This document shows positions 18,443 to 28,089 of a stretch of DNA of 64,000 nt, one piece after another; within the stretch, counting starts at the first letter, position 1, and the number at the start of each line of letters is the position of its first letter. The stretch is from Streptomyces qaidamensis (GTDB taxonomy: Bacteria > Actinomycetota > Actinomycetes > Streptomycetales > Streptomycetaceae). The stretch is taken from the NCBI RefSeq assembly GCF_001611795.1, contig NZ_CP015098.1, positions 7,440,001 through 7,504,000 on the forward strand. Direction: 5' to 3'. The notes under the pieces are model-generated. The model was not told the origin of the DNA. It did no database searches and worked only from the letters and a program-made list of their open reading frames with translations. The translations under genes and the position numbers were made by a program.

Positions 18443-19516
18443 ATGCCGCCAAGTGCCATCGCGTACGCCGAGCTGTACGTCACGGACGACCGGGAGGCCT
18501 CCGGCTTCCTCATCGACAGTCTCGGCTTCGTGCCCCTGGCCGTGGCGGGCCCCGCCACCGGTGACCACGACCACAGGTCGACCGTGCTGCGCAGCGGAGA
18601 GGTCACCCTCGTGGTCACCCGGGCGCTGCGGCCGGGAACCGCCGTCGCCCGGCACGTCGAGGAGCACGGCGACTCCATCGCCGACCTCGCGTTCAGCTGT
18701 GACGACGTCCAGTCCTGCTTCGACCGGGCCATCCTCGCCGGCGCCACGGCACTGCAGCGGCCGGTCCCTTCGCTCCGGGGCGGCCAGGACACCTGGTTCG
18801 CGGCGGTCTCCGGGTTCGGGGACGTCCGGCACACCCTGATCGCCGCGACCGCCGACCGGGCGGGGCAGCTGCCGTCCGACCGGGACTGGGCACTTCTGCC
18901 GGCCGCCACGGGCCCCGCGGCACCCCGGCCGGTCCTCGACCACGTGGCGGTCTGTCTCGAAGCCGGCACCCTGCGCCGCACCGCCGAGTTCTACGAGGCC
19001 GCCTTCGACCTGCCCTTCTACTCCTCCGAGTACATAGAGGTGGGCGACAAGGCGATGGACTCCATCGTGGTGCGCGATGCCGGGGGCGGCATCACCCTCA
19101 CCCTCATCGAACCCGACGACACGCGGGTGCCGGGCAAGATCAACCGGTTCCTGAACGTGCACAACGGTCCGGGAGTCCAGCACCTGGCCTTCCTCGTGGA
19201 CGACATCGTCGGCTCGGTCCGCGCGCTCGGCGACCGCGGTGTGACCTTTCTGCGCACCCCCGGCGCCTACTACGACCTTCTCGCCGAGCGCGTCGTCGGC
19301 ATGGCCGACGCCATCGCCGACCTGCGCGAGACCAACGTCCTGGCGGACCGCGACGAGTGGGGCTATCTGCTGCAGATCTTCACCCGCTCGCCCCACCCGC
19401 GCGACACCCTCTTCTACGAGTACATCCAGCGCAACGGCGCACGAGGTTTCGGCAGTTCCAACATCAAGGCGCTTTACGAGGCCGTCGAGAGGGAGCGGGA
19501 AGTGGCCGGTCGATGA
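18443..19516 (+). CDS. hmaS: 4-hydroxymandelate synthase (HPPD-like, Hpg pathway)
   Basis: A 357-residue two-barrel non-heme iron dioxygenase. The iron ligands are visible as DHVAV (His), VQHLAF (His) and FYEYIQR (Glu), and the C-terminus carries the family's GAYYDLL and GFGSSNIKALYEAVE signatures. The same fold serves 4-hydroxyphenylpyruvate dioxygenase in tyrosine breakdown. Here the next genes are remnants of hydroxymandelate oxidase and Hpg transaminase, so 4-hydroxymandelate synthase of 4-hydroxyphenylglycine formation is the better call. ATG 18,443 has GGAGAG upstream. The stop overlaps the hmo start (ATGA). The gene is intact although its downstream partners are not. Confidence 0.85.
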   Translation: MPPSAIAYAELYVTDDREASGFLIDSLGFVPLAVAGPATGDHDHRSTVLRSGEVTLVVTRALRPGTAVARHVEEHGDSIADLAFSCDDVQSCFDRAILAGATALQRPVPSLRGGQDTWFAAVSGFGDVRHTLIAATADRAGQLPSDRDWALLPAATGPAAPRPVLDHVAVCLEAGTLRRTAEFYEAAFDLPFYSSEYIEVGDKAMDSIVVRDAGGGITLTLIEPDDTRVPGKINRFLNVHNGPGVQHLAFLVDDIVGSVRALGDRGVTFLRTPGAYYDLLAERVVGMADAIADLRETNVLADRDEWGYLLQIFTRSPHPRDTLFYEYIQRNGARGFGSSNIKALYEAVEREREVAGR

Positions 19517-20150
19517 CGTCCGCCGCCCCAAGGGCCGGGGAGCCGCTCACGCTCGACGACTTCGCCGAGCACGCACGGCGCGCACTACCGCCCGACGTAT
19601 GGGATTTCATCGCGGGCGGCGCGGGCCGGGAGCGGACGCTGGCCGCCAACGAGGCCGCCTTCGGCACCGTGCGGCTGCGCCCCAGGGCACTGCCCGGCAT
19701 CGAGGAGCCGGACACCTCCGTCGAGGTCTTCGGCTCCTCTTGGGCGGCGCCGGTCGGGATCGCACCCGTGGCCTACCATTCACTCCCTCATCCGGACGGC
19801 GAGACGGGAACGGCCGCCGTCGCGGGCCGGCTCGGGCTCCCGCTCGTCGTCAGCACCTTCGCGGGGCGGACCCTCGAGGACGTGGCCGGCGCGGCGGACG
19901 CCCCCCTGTGGCTCCAGCTGTACTGCTTCCGCTACGCCGAAACCACGCTCCGTCTCGCCCTCCGTGCACGCGACAGCGGCTACCAGGCCCTGGTGCTCAC
20001 CGTCGACACCCCCTTCACCGGCCGTCGTCTGCGCGACCTGCGCAACGGCTTCGCGGTCCCCGCCCACGTGACCCCGGCCAACCTGGCCGGGGCCGCCGCG
20101 GGGAGCACGACCCCCGGAGCGCACAGCTACGTCGGCGTCACCGGCGGGCC
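19513..20150 (+). pseudogene. hmo: 4-hydroxymandelate oxidase, 3'-truncated
   Basis: The first about 210 residues of an FMN-dependent 2-hydroxyacid oxidase are clear: LTLDDFAEHARRALP, DFIAGGAG, APVGIAPVA, LWLQLYCF and ALVLTVDTPFTGRR are family landmarks. After about base 20,150 the homology stops and, in a different frame, the middle of an HpgT transaminase begins. The missing C-terminal 40% contains the catalytic His and Arg, so the product cannot be an active oxidase. The frame runs on to 20,310 as non-homologous sequence. A deletion joining the two genes is the simplest reading, and this size of loss cannot be a base-calling error. Confidence 0.85.
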
Positions 20151-21014
20151 AGTCTGCTCGGGATCCCCGTCGTCGCGGTGCCCGGTACCCCGCACGGGCC
20201 GAGTCCGGAGGGAATCGAACGCGCCGTACGGGAGATCGAGGCGAGCGGCCGGCGCGCCAGGTGCCTGTACGTGGTGCCCGACTGCTCCAACCCCGCGGGT
20301 GTCAGCATGAGCCGTCAGGCTCGTACGGCCCTGCTGGACGCCGCGGGCCGACTCGGACTGCTGCTCCTGGAGGACAACCCCTACGGTGTGTTCAGCACGG
20401 TGCGGCGGCCGACACTCAAGTCCCTCGACACCCACCGGCGCGTCATCTACCTCGGTTCCTTCGCGAAGACCGCCTTCCCGGGCGCGCGCGTCGGGTTCGT
20501 GGTCGCCGACCAACTGGTGGCGGGCGCCGACGGCCGGACACCGGGGCTGCTCGCCGATGAGCTGGCCAAGGTCAAGAGCATGGTCACCGTCAACACCTCC
20601 AGCCTGAGCCAGGCAGCGGTCGCCGGGCTGCTTCTGCAGAACGGCGGCGGGCTGCGGGCGGCGAACGAGGCCGCGGCACGTCACTACCAGTCCACCATAA
20701 GGTGTCTGCGGGAGTCGCTCGCCGCCGAACTTCCCCCGGGGACACCGGAGTCGGCGGGGGTGTGATGGAACGACCCGGACGGCGGGTTCTTCCTGACGCT
20801 CGACGTCCCGTTCGCCGCGGACGGGGCCGCGCTGGACATCTCGGCAAGGAAATACGGTGTCATCTGGAGGCTGATGCGTCACTTCCACCCGGACGACGCG
20901 GGGGACCGGCAGATCCGGCTCTCGCGCAGCTGCCTCACCACCGACCAGGCCACCGAAGGGGCGGCACGGCTGGCCCGCTTCATCAAGGGCCAGGCGCGGG
21001 TCCGCGGTGTGTGA
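20151..21014 (+). pseudogene. hpgT: 4-hydroxyphenylglycine transaminase, 5'-truncated with internal stop
   Basis: The C-terminal portion of an HpgT-type PLP aminotransferase starts at about GIPVVAVPG, without its N-terminal domain. It keeps PDCSNPAG, LLLEDNPYG and the PLP lysine region GSFAKTAFPG. An in-frame TGA at 20,763-20,765 interrupts it at GV(stop)WNDPDGGFF; the same frame then continues to a natural stop at 21,014 (RLSRSCLT near the end). One substitution, for example TCA to TGA, would explain the stop. With the N-terminus deleted and a nonsense codon, the gene is dead unless the sequence is wrong at that point. Confidence 0.85.
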
Positions 21015-21080
21015 CCCTCGGTGCGGGTTCGATGCCGACCCCGCGGCGTACGCCTGAAGCGCGATCACGGAACGCGACGG

Positions 21081-21108
21081 CCGGTACGACCACTCTGGGT
21101 CGTACGGG
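21081..21108. terminator. Candidate terminator between convergent hpgT remnant and SARP gene
   Basis: CCGGTACGACC (21,081-21,091) pairs with GGTCGTACGGG (21,098-21,108) with one mismatch and a 6-base loop. It sits in the 145-base gap between convergent genes. There is no strong T tract. Confidence 0.5.
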
Positions 21109-21159
21109 CTGTCGTCGAGCGCGCGGTCCGGGACAGGGCGCGGTACCGGGTCGTTCGGC

Positions 21160-23049
21160 TCAGCCGACGCAGTTGGCCAAGCCGGGGGCGGCGCACAGGG
21201 AGTGGAACGCGTGCAGTCGCACCAACTCCTGCCATCGGTAGCGCATCTCGCCGGAGAGGCCGCGGCTCACCACTTCCAGGAGCTGCGCGTCCACCAGGGT
21301 CTCGATGAGGTCTTCGGCATCCAGCAGATCCGTGCCGAGCACCTTCGCCGCCTCCGCCGCCTCGAAGTCGGCGCCGTCGAGACGGCTCAACTCCCGGTAG
21401 GCGGCCGCCGACAGTGGATCCAACTCCCTGACGCTGCGGTCGAGTCGGGCGCGCAGCGAGTCCTCACCGATGCTGAGTTCCGCCAGCCGGTCGGCAGAGC
21501 GTTCCAGGCGGCGTACCAGGTCGGACACCCGCCAGTGCTGCTTGGTGAGCAACTTGGTCGCCGCGGCGCGCAGCGCCGGCGGCGTGTGGCCGCACAGCGC
21601 GGCGAGCCGTCGGGTGGCCCGGGGGGACTCCTCGGCCCTGGAGTCCCGCAGCACGCTGGTCAGCACCTCCCGCGACTCCTCGTCGGACAGCGGGCCGATG
21701 CGCAGCCGAAGGGCGCTGTACTTCTGCAGGAGTTCATCAAGGTCGGCCTGTCCGGTGATGATGACGCGGCACTCGCCCCTCCCGGGCAGGAGATGACGCA
21801 GCCCGGCATACGACGACGCGTGGTCGAGGACCAGCAGGACGCGCTTGCCCTTCAACATCGCTCGATAGCGCTCGGCGGCCTCCGGGACGTCCGTGGGCAG
21901 CGGCCCCTCGGCGCCCAGCCAGCGAAGGAACTGATGGAGCACGTCCAAGGTCCGGTCCTGCCGGAGGTCCGCGAACAGCTGTCCATCCGGAAATCTGTGG
22001 GCCGACCGGTGCGCCCAGTTGACAGCGAGGCTTGTCTTTCCGATTCCCGGGCTTCCCGTGATGTAGGCGATGGGGGAGGGAAGCTGCGGAGAATCGCTGA
22101 GCAACGCGTCATCCATAAGCCACTGCTCGCGACTACGACCGATGAAGTACGCGTCGTTTTCCGGGAGTTGACACGGTACCGGCTGAGGCCTGTCCCTTAG
22201 TGGCGCGGCGATGCCGGGGACCGCGGGCTGAGGGAATTCGTCCCGCAGGATCGAGTCGTGGAGCGACTGCAGTTCGGCGCCCAGTTCGAGGCCGATCTCC
22301 TCAATGGAGTGCCGCATTCCGTCGCGGAATGTCGTGAGAGCCTCCGCGCGCCGGCCCGAACGGTACTGGGCGAGCATCAGGTAGTAGCGCAGCCGTTCGC
22401 GCAGCGGGCAGGCGCCGACCAGCGCCTGGAGCTCGCCGAGCAGGGCCTGGTGCTCGCCGAGTTGGAGGCGCAGCGCCATCTGCTGCTCCACGGCCAGCAT
22501 CCGCTGTTCGTCGAGGCGGGCCGCCTCGGTCTCGGCGAAGGGTGCGTACACGCCGCCGAGAGCCGGACCGCGCCACAGTGCCAGCGCCTCCCGCAGGGCT
22601 GCCGCCGCCTCCGCCGGACGATCCTCCGCCGTCCACTCCGTCGCCCTGGCGACCATTTGCTCGAAGCGCAGGGAGTCGAGCGAGTGCCCGGCGAGGTTGA
22701 GCATGTAGCCGGGGGTGGCCGTGGTGATCGTTTCCTCGCCCCAGCCCGCGCTGCGGAAGACCTTGCGCAGGGTGGCGATGCAGATCGCCACCTGAGTGCG
22801 GGCCGTTCTCGGCGGGCGGCCGTTCCAGACCTTTTCTATCAGTGAATCGCAGGACACGACCTGATTCACGGAGAGCAGTAATGCGGAGAGGACCGCCCGC
22901 TGTCGAGGTCCGCCGACCGTGAGCCCTTGGCCATTCATCTGAACTTCGAGCGGCCCGAGTATTCGAAATTCGAGGCCGGATTCGATGTCTTCTTTCTTCT
23001 TCGGCTTGCCGGCTCCTTGAATTATGGGAAATATTGGGTGAACACTCAT
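21160..23049 (-). CDS. SARP-family transcriptional activator with NB-ARC domain (AfsR-like)
   Basis: A 629-residue regulator. An OmpR-type winged helix (LEFRILGPLEV onward, about residues 25-110) is followed by the bacterial transcriptional-activation domain (about 115-260). An NTPase of the NB-ARC/STAND class then has Walker A GSPGIGKTS and Walker B VLLVLDHA, with a helical C-terminus. It lacks the TPR region of full-length AfsR. SARPs activate secondary-metabolite operons by binding direct repeats near the -35 region, so this is the likely pathway-specific activator. ATG 23,049 is preferred over a TTG seven codons upstream. It is convergent with the hpgT remnant. Confidence 0.88.
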   Translation of the reverse strand: MSVHPIFPIIQGAGKPKKKEDIESGLEFRILGPLEVQMNGQGLTVGGPRQRAVLSALLLSVNQVVSCDSLIEKVWNGRPPRTARTQVAICIATLRKVFRSAGWGEETITTATPGYMLNLAGHSLDSLRFEQMVARATEWTAEDRPAEAAAALREALALWRGPALGGVYAPFAETEAARLDEQRMLAVEQQMALRLQLGEHQALLGELQALVGACPLRERLRYYLMLAQYRSGRRAEALTTFRDGMRHSIEEIGLELGAELQSLHDSILRDEFPQPAVPGIAAPLRDRPQPVPCQLPENDAYFIGRSREQWLMDDALLSDSPQLPSPIAYITGSPGIGKTSLAVNWAHRSAHRFPDGQLFADLRQDRTLDVLHQFLRWLGAEGPLPTDVPEAAERYRAMLKGKRVLLVLDHASSYAGLRHLLPGRGECRVIITGQADLDELLQKYSALRLRIGPLSDEESREVLTSVLRDSRAEESPRATRRLAALCGHTPPALRAAATKLLTKQHWRVSDLVRRLERSADRLAELSIGEDSLRARLDRSVRELDPLSAAAYRELSRLDGADFEAAEAAKVLGTDLLDAEDLIETLVDAQLLEVVSRGLSGEMRYRWQELVRLHAFHSLCAAPGLANCVG

Positions 23050-23642
23050 GATTTCTTGAACCCCCGTCAAGTTTCAGTGATGTCCCTGTGATGAGGATCT
23101 TGGAATGTGCTGAGCGTGCCGACCCGATGTGCGGGTCAGGCCTGCACCGCAGCTGTGCTGTGCACGGAGGGCGCGGTGGGAGTCAGCAGTTCCCGGTCCT
23201 CATGATCCCTCTCGCCTGTGAGCCTCCTGAGAAAAATGGAATACTCGGCTCCGCACCTGTGTGCGGGAGCGGGCGTGGCGAGTGCGGGCTGTTTGATGCA
23301 TGAGATTTAGCGATCGTGGCTGACTCCTCCCTGTCTCTATTAAATGATACGGATCTTCGTTGAGCGCAACACTCAACTTTCGGCAGGCATCGCCCCCCAC
23401 TTTCGATAGTTCGCCGCTTTCTATTCCCGGAACGCCCGGCCGGGGACCCGTCTCGCTCTGCGGTGCGGTGCCGTCTCATCGGCCGTCGAAGCATGATCCT
23501 CCCTGGTGGCGGCGGAGGCCTCCCCCCTGACCGAGGGCCGGCGGGGCGCTCAAACCGCGGCGGTCAGGGGACGACGGGGGCGGATCGGACACGTCGGTGG
23601 ATTGGCTGAATCGCAATGTGCATCCGGGAAGCGCACAGACGA
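23050..23642. promoter_or_regulatory. Long intergenic region upstream of the SARP gene
   Basis: About 590 bases without a convincing gene. It is less GC-rich than its surroundings around 23,290-23,430 and should contain the SARP promoter. It holds a 6-bp inverted repeat GTTGAG (23,359-23,364) / CTCAAC (23,372-23,377) with a 7-base spacer and an A+T-rich stretch (CTATTAAATGATACGGATC) just before it. Small open frames here lack ribosome sites and coding character. Confidence 0.4.
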
Positions 23643-23675
23643 AAGGGACGCCCGGCACGGGGCCGGGCGTCCCTT
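23643..23675. terminator. Terminator downstream of the P-type ATPase
   Basis: A perfect 14-bp stem, AAGGGACGCCCGGC (23,643-23,656) with its complement at 23,662-23,675, has a 5-base loop. On the minus strand it follows the ATPase stop by 45 bases and is followed by TTTC. Confidence 0.85.
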
Positions 23676-23719
23676 CCTGTCGCGAGGGCGGTCCGGGGGA
23701 TGTCACCGCCTCCGCTGGT

Positions 23720-26152
23720 TCAGTCGTCGGCCGACCGCCGACGCATACGGGCCCACACGAACTCCAGCACCAGCCCGGCGACCGCGGCACAGGCGACCGC
23801 CGTCCACGGCGCCGCGACACCGACCAGCTTCAGCTGGAAGAACTCCTGGAGATACGGCACCACCAGCACGACGGCGAACGACACCGCCATCGTCAGCACC
23901 AGCAGGATCCGCCACCAGGTGTAAGGACGGGCGATGATGGCCAGCGCCCACAGGGCCGTGAGGAACAGCGCAAGGGTCGCCGCCGAGGTCTCGGCGTCCA
24001 GGTTGTCGTCGTACACGGACCGGGCGAACAGATAGGCGACCGAGGTGGCCGTCGCCGCGAGGGCGCCGGCGGGAATGGCGAACCGCAGGACGCGCCCCAC
24101 GAAGTTCGACCTGGCGCGCTCCGAGTTGGGGGCCAGCGCCAGGAAGAACGCGGGGACACCGATGGTGAGGGAGCCGACCAGGGTGATGTGGCGCGGCAGG
24201 AAGGGGTACGGCACCTGGGCGATCACGATGACGATGGCCATCAGCACCGAGTACACCGTCTTGGTGAGGAACAGGTTGGCCACGCGCTCGATGTTGCCGA
24301 TGACCCTGCGGCCCTCCGCGACCACCGAAGGCAGCGCGGCGAAGTTGTTGTTGAGCAGCACGATCTGCGCCACGGCCCGGGTGGCCGGGCTGCCCGAGCC
24401 CATCCCCACGCCGATGTCGGCGTCCTTGAGCGCGAGAACGTCGTTGACGCCGTCGCCGGTCATCGCCACGGTGTGGCCCCGGGACTGCAGGGCGCCCACC
24501 ATGTCCCGCTTCTGCTGGGGCCCGACCCGCCCGAAGATGGCGTTCTGCTCGACGGCGTCGGCCAGTTCCTCCGGGTGCTCCGGGAGGAACCGGGCGTCCA
24601 CCGGGCTGTCCGCGCCGGGCAGGGACAGGCTCGAGGCGACGGCTCCGACGGACACCGCGTTGTCGCCCGAGATCACCTTGGCCGAGACGCCCTGGTCGGC
24701 GAAGTACCGCAGGGTGGCGGGCGCCTCCTGCCGGATGCGCTGCTTGATGACGACGAGCGCGGCGGGCGTGACCGCGTCGGGCACGGTCACCGGGTCGTCC
24801 AGGAGCTCCTCCAGCGGCCGTGAGCTGCGCGCCAAGAGCAGGACGCGCAGGCCCCGCGCGCCGTACGAGTCCGCGGCGGTGAGCACGGAGTGCCCGGCCG
24901 GCAGCATGGTGTCGGGCGCGCCGAGCAGCCAGGTCGATTCCGCACCGGAGGGCTCTGTGAACGCGGCGCCGCTCCATCGCCGGGCCGAGGAGAACGGTGC
25001 GGTCGCGGTTCGCTGCCAGCCCTCGGGGGCGGGGTAGGCCTCGATGATCGCCTGCAGGCTGGAGTTGGGGCGTTCGTCGGCCGCGCCGAGAGCACCGAGT
25101 ACCTCCGCCGCGGGCACGGTCGGCAGCAGCGGAAGGATTTCGTCGATGTCCATGGACGCCTCGGTGAGGGTTCCCGTCTTGTCCAGGCACACGGTGTCCA
25201 CCCGGGCCAGGCCCTCGATGGCGGGAAGCTCCTGGACCAGGCACTGCTTCTTGCCGAGCCGGACCACGCCGACTGCGAAGGCGAGCGAGGTCAGCAGGAC
25301 GAGCCCCTCGGGGACCATGGGTACGAGGCCGCCCACCATGCGGCGGATCGCCTCGGGCAGATCGTCGTCGTTCACCATGAACTGGGTGATGATCAGCGAG
25401 ATGCCCGCCGGGATGATCGCGTAGGTGACGAACTTCAGGATCCGGTCGATGCCGTTGCGCAGCTCGGAGTTGACGAGGCTGAAGCGCCGGGCCTCCTCGG
25501 CGAGCTGGGACGCGTACGCCTCCCGTCCCACCCGGGTGGCGGTGAAGGCACCGGACCCGGCCACCACGAAGCTGCCGGACATCACCGCGTCGCCGGGACG
25601 CTTGACGACCGGATCCGCCTCGCCCGTGAGCAGCGATTCGTCGACTTCCAGGTTCTCGGCTGTGGTGACCGTGCCGTCCACCACGATCTTGTCGCCCTGG
25701 CCCAGCTCGATGACGTCGTCCATGACGATCTCGGAGGCCCTGAGCGTGACCCGCCGCCCGTCGCGCCAGACGCGCGGACGGCTCTCGCCGACGATCGCGA
25801 GCTGGTCGAGGGTTCGCTTCGCGCGCACCTCCTGGATGATGCCGATCAGTGTGTTGGCGAGGATGACGCCGCCGAACAGGCCGTCCTGCACCGGGCCGAC
25901 GATCATGATGATGACGAACAGCACGCCGATGATGGCGTTGATGCGAGTGAACAGGTTGCTCCGGACGATCTCGCCGATGCTGCGGCTCGACCGGGTCGGC
26001 ACGTCATTGACGCGGCGGGCGGCGACGCGCTCGGCGACCTGGGCCGACGTCAGCCCGGCGGGCCCGTCGACGAGCGTCCCGGACGGCGGGGTGCCGCCGG
26101 TGCCCCGGGCCACGGCGGCGGAGCCGCCGGACTCGTCCAACTGCTTCTTCAT
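23720..26152 (-). CDS. Cation-translocating P-type ATPase (CtpE-like)
   Basis: An 810-residue P-type ATPase. It has the actuator motif LTGEADP, the phosphorylation site DKTGTLT, the hinge MTGDGVNDVLALKDADIG and a PEGL membrane motif (VPMVPEGLVLLTS). About ten membrane spans are present, without N-terminal Cys metal-binding domains. Overall it resembles mycobacterial CtpE, linked to calcium uptake, more than heavy-metal or KdpB pumps. ATG 26,152 gives a soluble start (MKKQLDESGG) with GGAGG upstream; a longer reading adds an Arg-rich stretch without family character. Its presence inside a biosynthetic cluster may be incidental or linked to ion-dependent action of the product; the sequence does not say. 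Confidence 0.85.
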   Translation of the reverse strand: MKKQLDESGGSAAVARGTGGTPPSGTLVDGPAGLTSAQVAERVAARRVNDVPTRSSRSIGEIVRSNLFTRINAIIGVLFVIIMIVGPVQDGLFGGVILANTLIGIIQEVRAKRTLDQLAIVGESRPRVWRDGRRVTLRASEIVMDDVIELGQGDKIVVDGTVTTAENLEVDESLLTGEADPVVKRPGDAVMSGSFVVAGSGAFTATRVGREAYASQLAEEARRFSLVNSELRNGIDRILKFVTYAIIPAGISLIITQFMVNDDDLPEAIRRMVGGLVPMVPEGLVLLTSLAFAVGVVRLGKKQCLVQELPAIEGLARVDTVCLDKTGTLTEASMDIDEILPLLPTVPAAEVLGALGAADERPNSSLQAIIEAYPAPEGWQRTATAPFSSARRWSGAAFTEPSGAESTWLLGAPDTMLPAGHSVLTAADSYGARGLRVLLLARSSRPLEELLDDPVTVPDAVTPAALVVIKQRIRQEAPATLRYFADQGVSAKVISGDNAVSVGAVASSLSLPGADSPVDARFLPEHPEELADAVEQNAIFGRVGPQQKRDMVGALQSRGHTVAMTGDGVNDVLALKDADIGVGMGSGSPATRAVAQIVLLNNNFAALPSVVAEGRRVIGNIERVANLFLTKTVYSVLMAIVIVIAQVPYPFLPRHITLVGSLTIGVPAFFLALAPNSERARSNFVGRVLRFAIPAGALAATATSVAYLFARSVYDDNLDAETSAATLALFLTALWALAIIARPYTWWRILLVLTMAVSFAVVLVVPYLQEFFQLKLVGVAAPWTAVACAAVAGLVLEFVWARMRRRSADD

Positions 26153-26374
26153 CCCTGACGTCCTCCGGACTCGGCTCCGCGCGCTGCACTTCGGTCGGAT
26201 CTCTCTCCGCCCACTGACAGTAGGAGCCCGCTTCCCGTCGTCACCAGGCACGAAAGGTGTCTCTTCGCCCTTACTTTCGACGGGGGCGCCCCGGCCGTCG
26301 GCAGCGCGGGAACGGAAGCTCCTCGGTCTCGCCGACACCGCACACCGGCCGGTCAACGGCCCGTCAGCACCCGA

Positions 26375-27394
26375 TCAGTTGACGAAGGCGTGCCGCACCT
26401 GGCCCAGTCGGTGCAGGGCCTCCAGGGTGGCCGGGGCCGGCGCGCCGAAGTCGATGAGCGAGGCCACCTCGTGGATACCGGCCTCCCGCAGCCGTTCGAC
26501 GAAGCGGACGCACTTCTCGACCGAGCCGAGCAGTGCCGAGGTACGGAAGTAGCGCTCGAAGGCGTGATCGAGGAGCTGAGGGCCGCTGTGGGCAGCCAGC
26601 TCAGGCCAGCGGTCCCGCCACAGATCCACGGACGACGCCAGGTACTCCAGGAACGGGGCGCGCACCACCTCACGTACCGCGTCGTCGGACTCACCGACGA
26701 AGGTGTGCACCATCAGCGTCACACGGCCGGTGGCCGGGTCGTGGCCGGCCCGCTCGCGCGCGGCACGGTAGGCGCGGATCCGCGGCACCAGGTCCTCCAC
26801 GCGCTGGAAGAGCAGAGCGGTCAGCACATTGAGTCCGAGCGTGCCGGCCTGCTCGAATCCCGCGGGGTGCGACGAGCAGGTCAACCACAGGTCCAGGTCC
26901 GGCTGAACGGGACGCGGATAGGTCGTGACCCGCGCCTGCCGTCCCTTGCCGTCGGTGCGCTCGACGGTCCTGCCCGCCCACAGGTCCCGCACCTCGGCCA
27001 GGCTGTCCAGCGTGTGGGCGCGGCGGGCCGCGTAGCGCTCCGGGGCCAGCACGAAGTCGTGCGCGTTCCAGCCGGTGGCCAGGGCCAGGTCGACACGTCC
27101 GCGGGAGAGGTTGTCGACGAACGCCCAGTCCTCCACCACGGTCAGCGGGTCGTGGAGCGGGGCGACGACACTGCCCGCCCGCAGCCGGACCCGTTCGGTC
27201 TGTGCCGCGAGGGCGGCCGCGGCCAGCGCCGGATTGGGGTAGGCGCCCCCGAACGGGTGGAAGTGCCGCTCGGGCAGCCACACCGCGGTGAAACCGTTCC
27301 GATCGGCGAAGCGCGCGCTGTCGAAGAGCAGGTCGTACTCTGCCGGAGCGTCGTCCGCTGTCCTGTTCGCAAAGTACAACAGGCTGAAATCCAT
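26375..27394 (-). CDS. LLM-class flavin-dependent monooxygenase (MupA-like)
   Basis: A 339-residue bacterial-luciferase-like TIM-barrel protein. Family landmarks are MDFSLLYFANRT at the start, VWLPERHFHPFGG, GSVVAPLHDP and LATGWNAHDFVL. This subgroup is common in NRPS/PKS clusters, often beside a free carrier protein, where it oxidises a carrier-bound or peptide substrate using reduced FMN. The gene lies directly upstream of its neighbours' terminator-free gap and 18 bases after the carrier-protein gene, so the two form one leftward unit. A flavin reductase is not encoded nearby. Confidence 0.85.
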   Translation of the reverse strand: MDFSLLYFANRTADDAPAEYDLLFDSARFADRNGFTAVWLPERHFHPFGGAYPNPALAAAALAAQTERVRLRAGSVVAPLHDPLTVVEDWAFVDNLSRGRVDLALATGWNAHDFVLAPERYAARRAHTLDSLAEVRDLWAGRTVERTDGKGRQARVTTYPRPVQPDLDLWLTCSSHPAGFEQAGTLGLNVLTALLFQRVEDLVPRIRAYRAARERAGHDPATGRVTLMVHTFVGESDDAVREVVRAPFLEYLASSVDLWRDRWPELAAHSGPQLLDHAFERYFRTSALLGSVEKCVRFVERLREAGIHEVASLIDFGAPAPATLEALHRLGQVRHAFVN

Positions 27395-27412
27395 GGCCGA
27401 TTGCCCGCCTTC

Positions 27413-27700
27413 TCAGTTCGCGCTGCCCAGGGCGTCGGCCGGTCTGTCCGCCGGTTTCCGTGCGATGAGGAGGCCGAGTGCGTCGATGCTCGGGTGTTCC
27501 CACATTTCCTCGGCTGTGACGACGACGCCCCAGTGGTCCTCGATATCGGCGGCCAGACCCACGGAACCGACGGAGTTCAGGCCGTAGTCCGAGAACGGCC
27601 GCCCGGGGTCGATTTCCTGTGCCGGGAGCCCGACATGACCGGCGAAACAGGTGATGAGCCAGGTCCGGACGGTCTCGGGCGAGTGCTGGGCGTGCGCCAT
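27413..27700 (-). CDS. Stand-alone acyl/peptidyl carrier protein
   Basis: A 95-residue carrier protein with the phosphopantetheine site Ser in DYGLNSVG (near residue 42) and the usual four-helix pattern. An ATG at 27,700 and a GTG at 27,706 are both possible; GAGGGG sits at a better distance (5 bases) from the GTG. Its neighbour is the luciferase-like monooxygenase, suggesting that the monooxygenase acts on a substrate held here. The first NRPS protein opens with a condensation domain lacking its own donor module, so this carrier could present the starter group. No loading ligase is seen in the window. Confidence 0.85.
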   Translation of the reverse strand: MAHAQHSPETVRTWLITCFAGHVGLPAQEIDPGRPFSDYGLNSVGSVGLAADIEDHWGVVVTAEEMWEHPSIDALGLLIARKPADRPADALGSAN

Positions 27701-28089
27701 GTCCACCGTGTCCCCTCGGTTGCTGATGCGTGGCAGATGGTGGAGACACGGGCCGCAACTCTGGACGAGCACATGCGATGGATCCACCGGAAAGTAACAG
27801 CGCGCGTGACGTAGCGTCAAGGCATTCCGAGGCCGCGCAATGAATATGCCAGCAATAGCGAAGTCATAAGGTCGAGCCATAAAGTGCGGAACGGTGGATT
27901 CACGGCCGCGTGTGATTTCTCTGCCGCTCGGCGCCGGGGAATGATCCGGGACGGGGAAGGCGATATGGCCACCGATCCCGTCGAAGCGCGCCACTCGCCC
28001 GCCGGCCAGGGGCTGCCGCGGTCCTGCCCCGGCGACCTGACCAGCGGCGACCGCGCCTCCCGGTAGCGGATGGAACTGGAGGTTCCCGC
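27701..28089. promoter_or_regulatory. Divergent promoter region between carrier protein and trpC
   Basis: About 390 bases separate the leftward carrier-protein/monooxygenase unit from the rightward trpC-NRPS genes. The middle (27,830-27,900) is lower in GC than the flanks and has several A+T-rich hexamers suited to promoters in both directions. GGAGG at 28,078-28,082 is the trpC ribosome site. I could not define SARP direct repeats by eye. Confidence 0.45.

Noticed and set aside
18443..19516. Housekeeping 4-hydroxyphenylpyruvate dioxygenase of tyrosine breakdown
   Set aside because: It is translationally coupled to an hmo remnant and followed by an hpgT remnant, which identifies the Hpg pathway; sequence alone cannot fully exclude the alternative.
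23183..23494. A 103-codon minus-strand gene upstream of the SARP gene
   Set aside because: It has no ribosome site or motif and its composition looks random; the region fits a promoter better.
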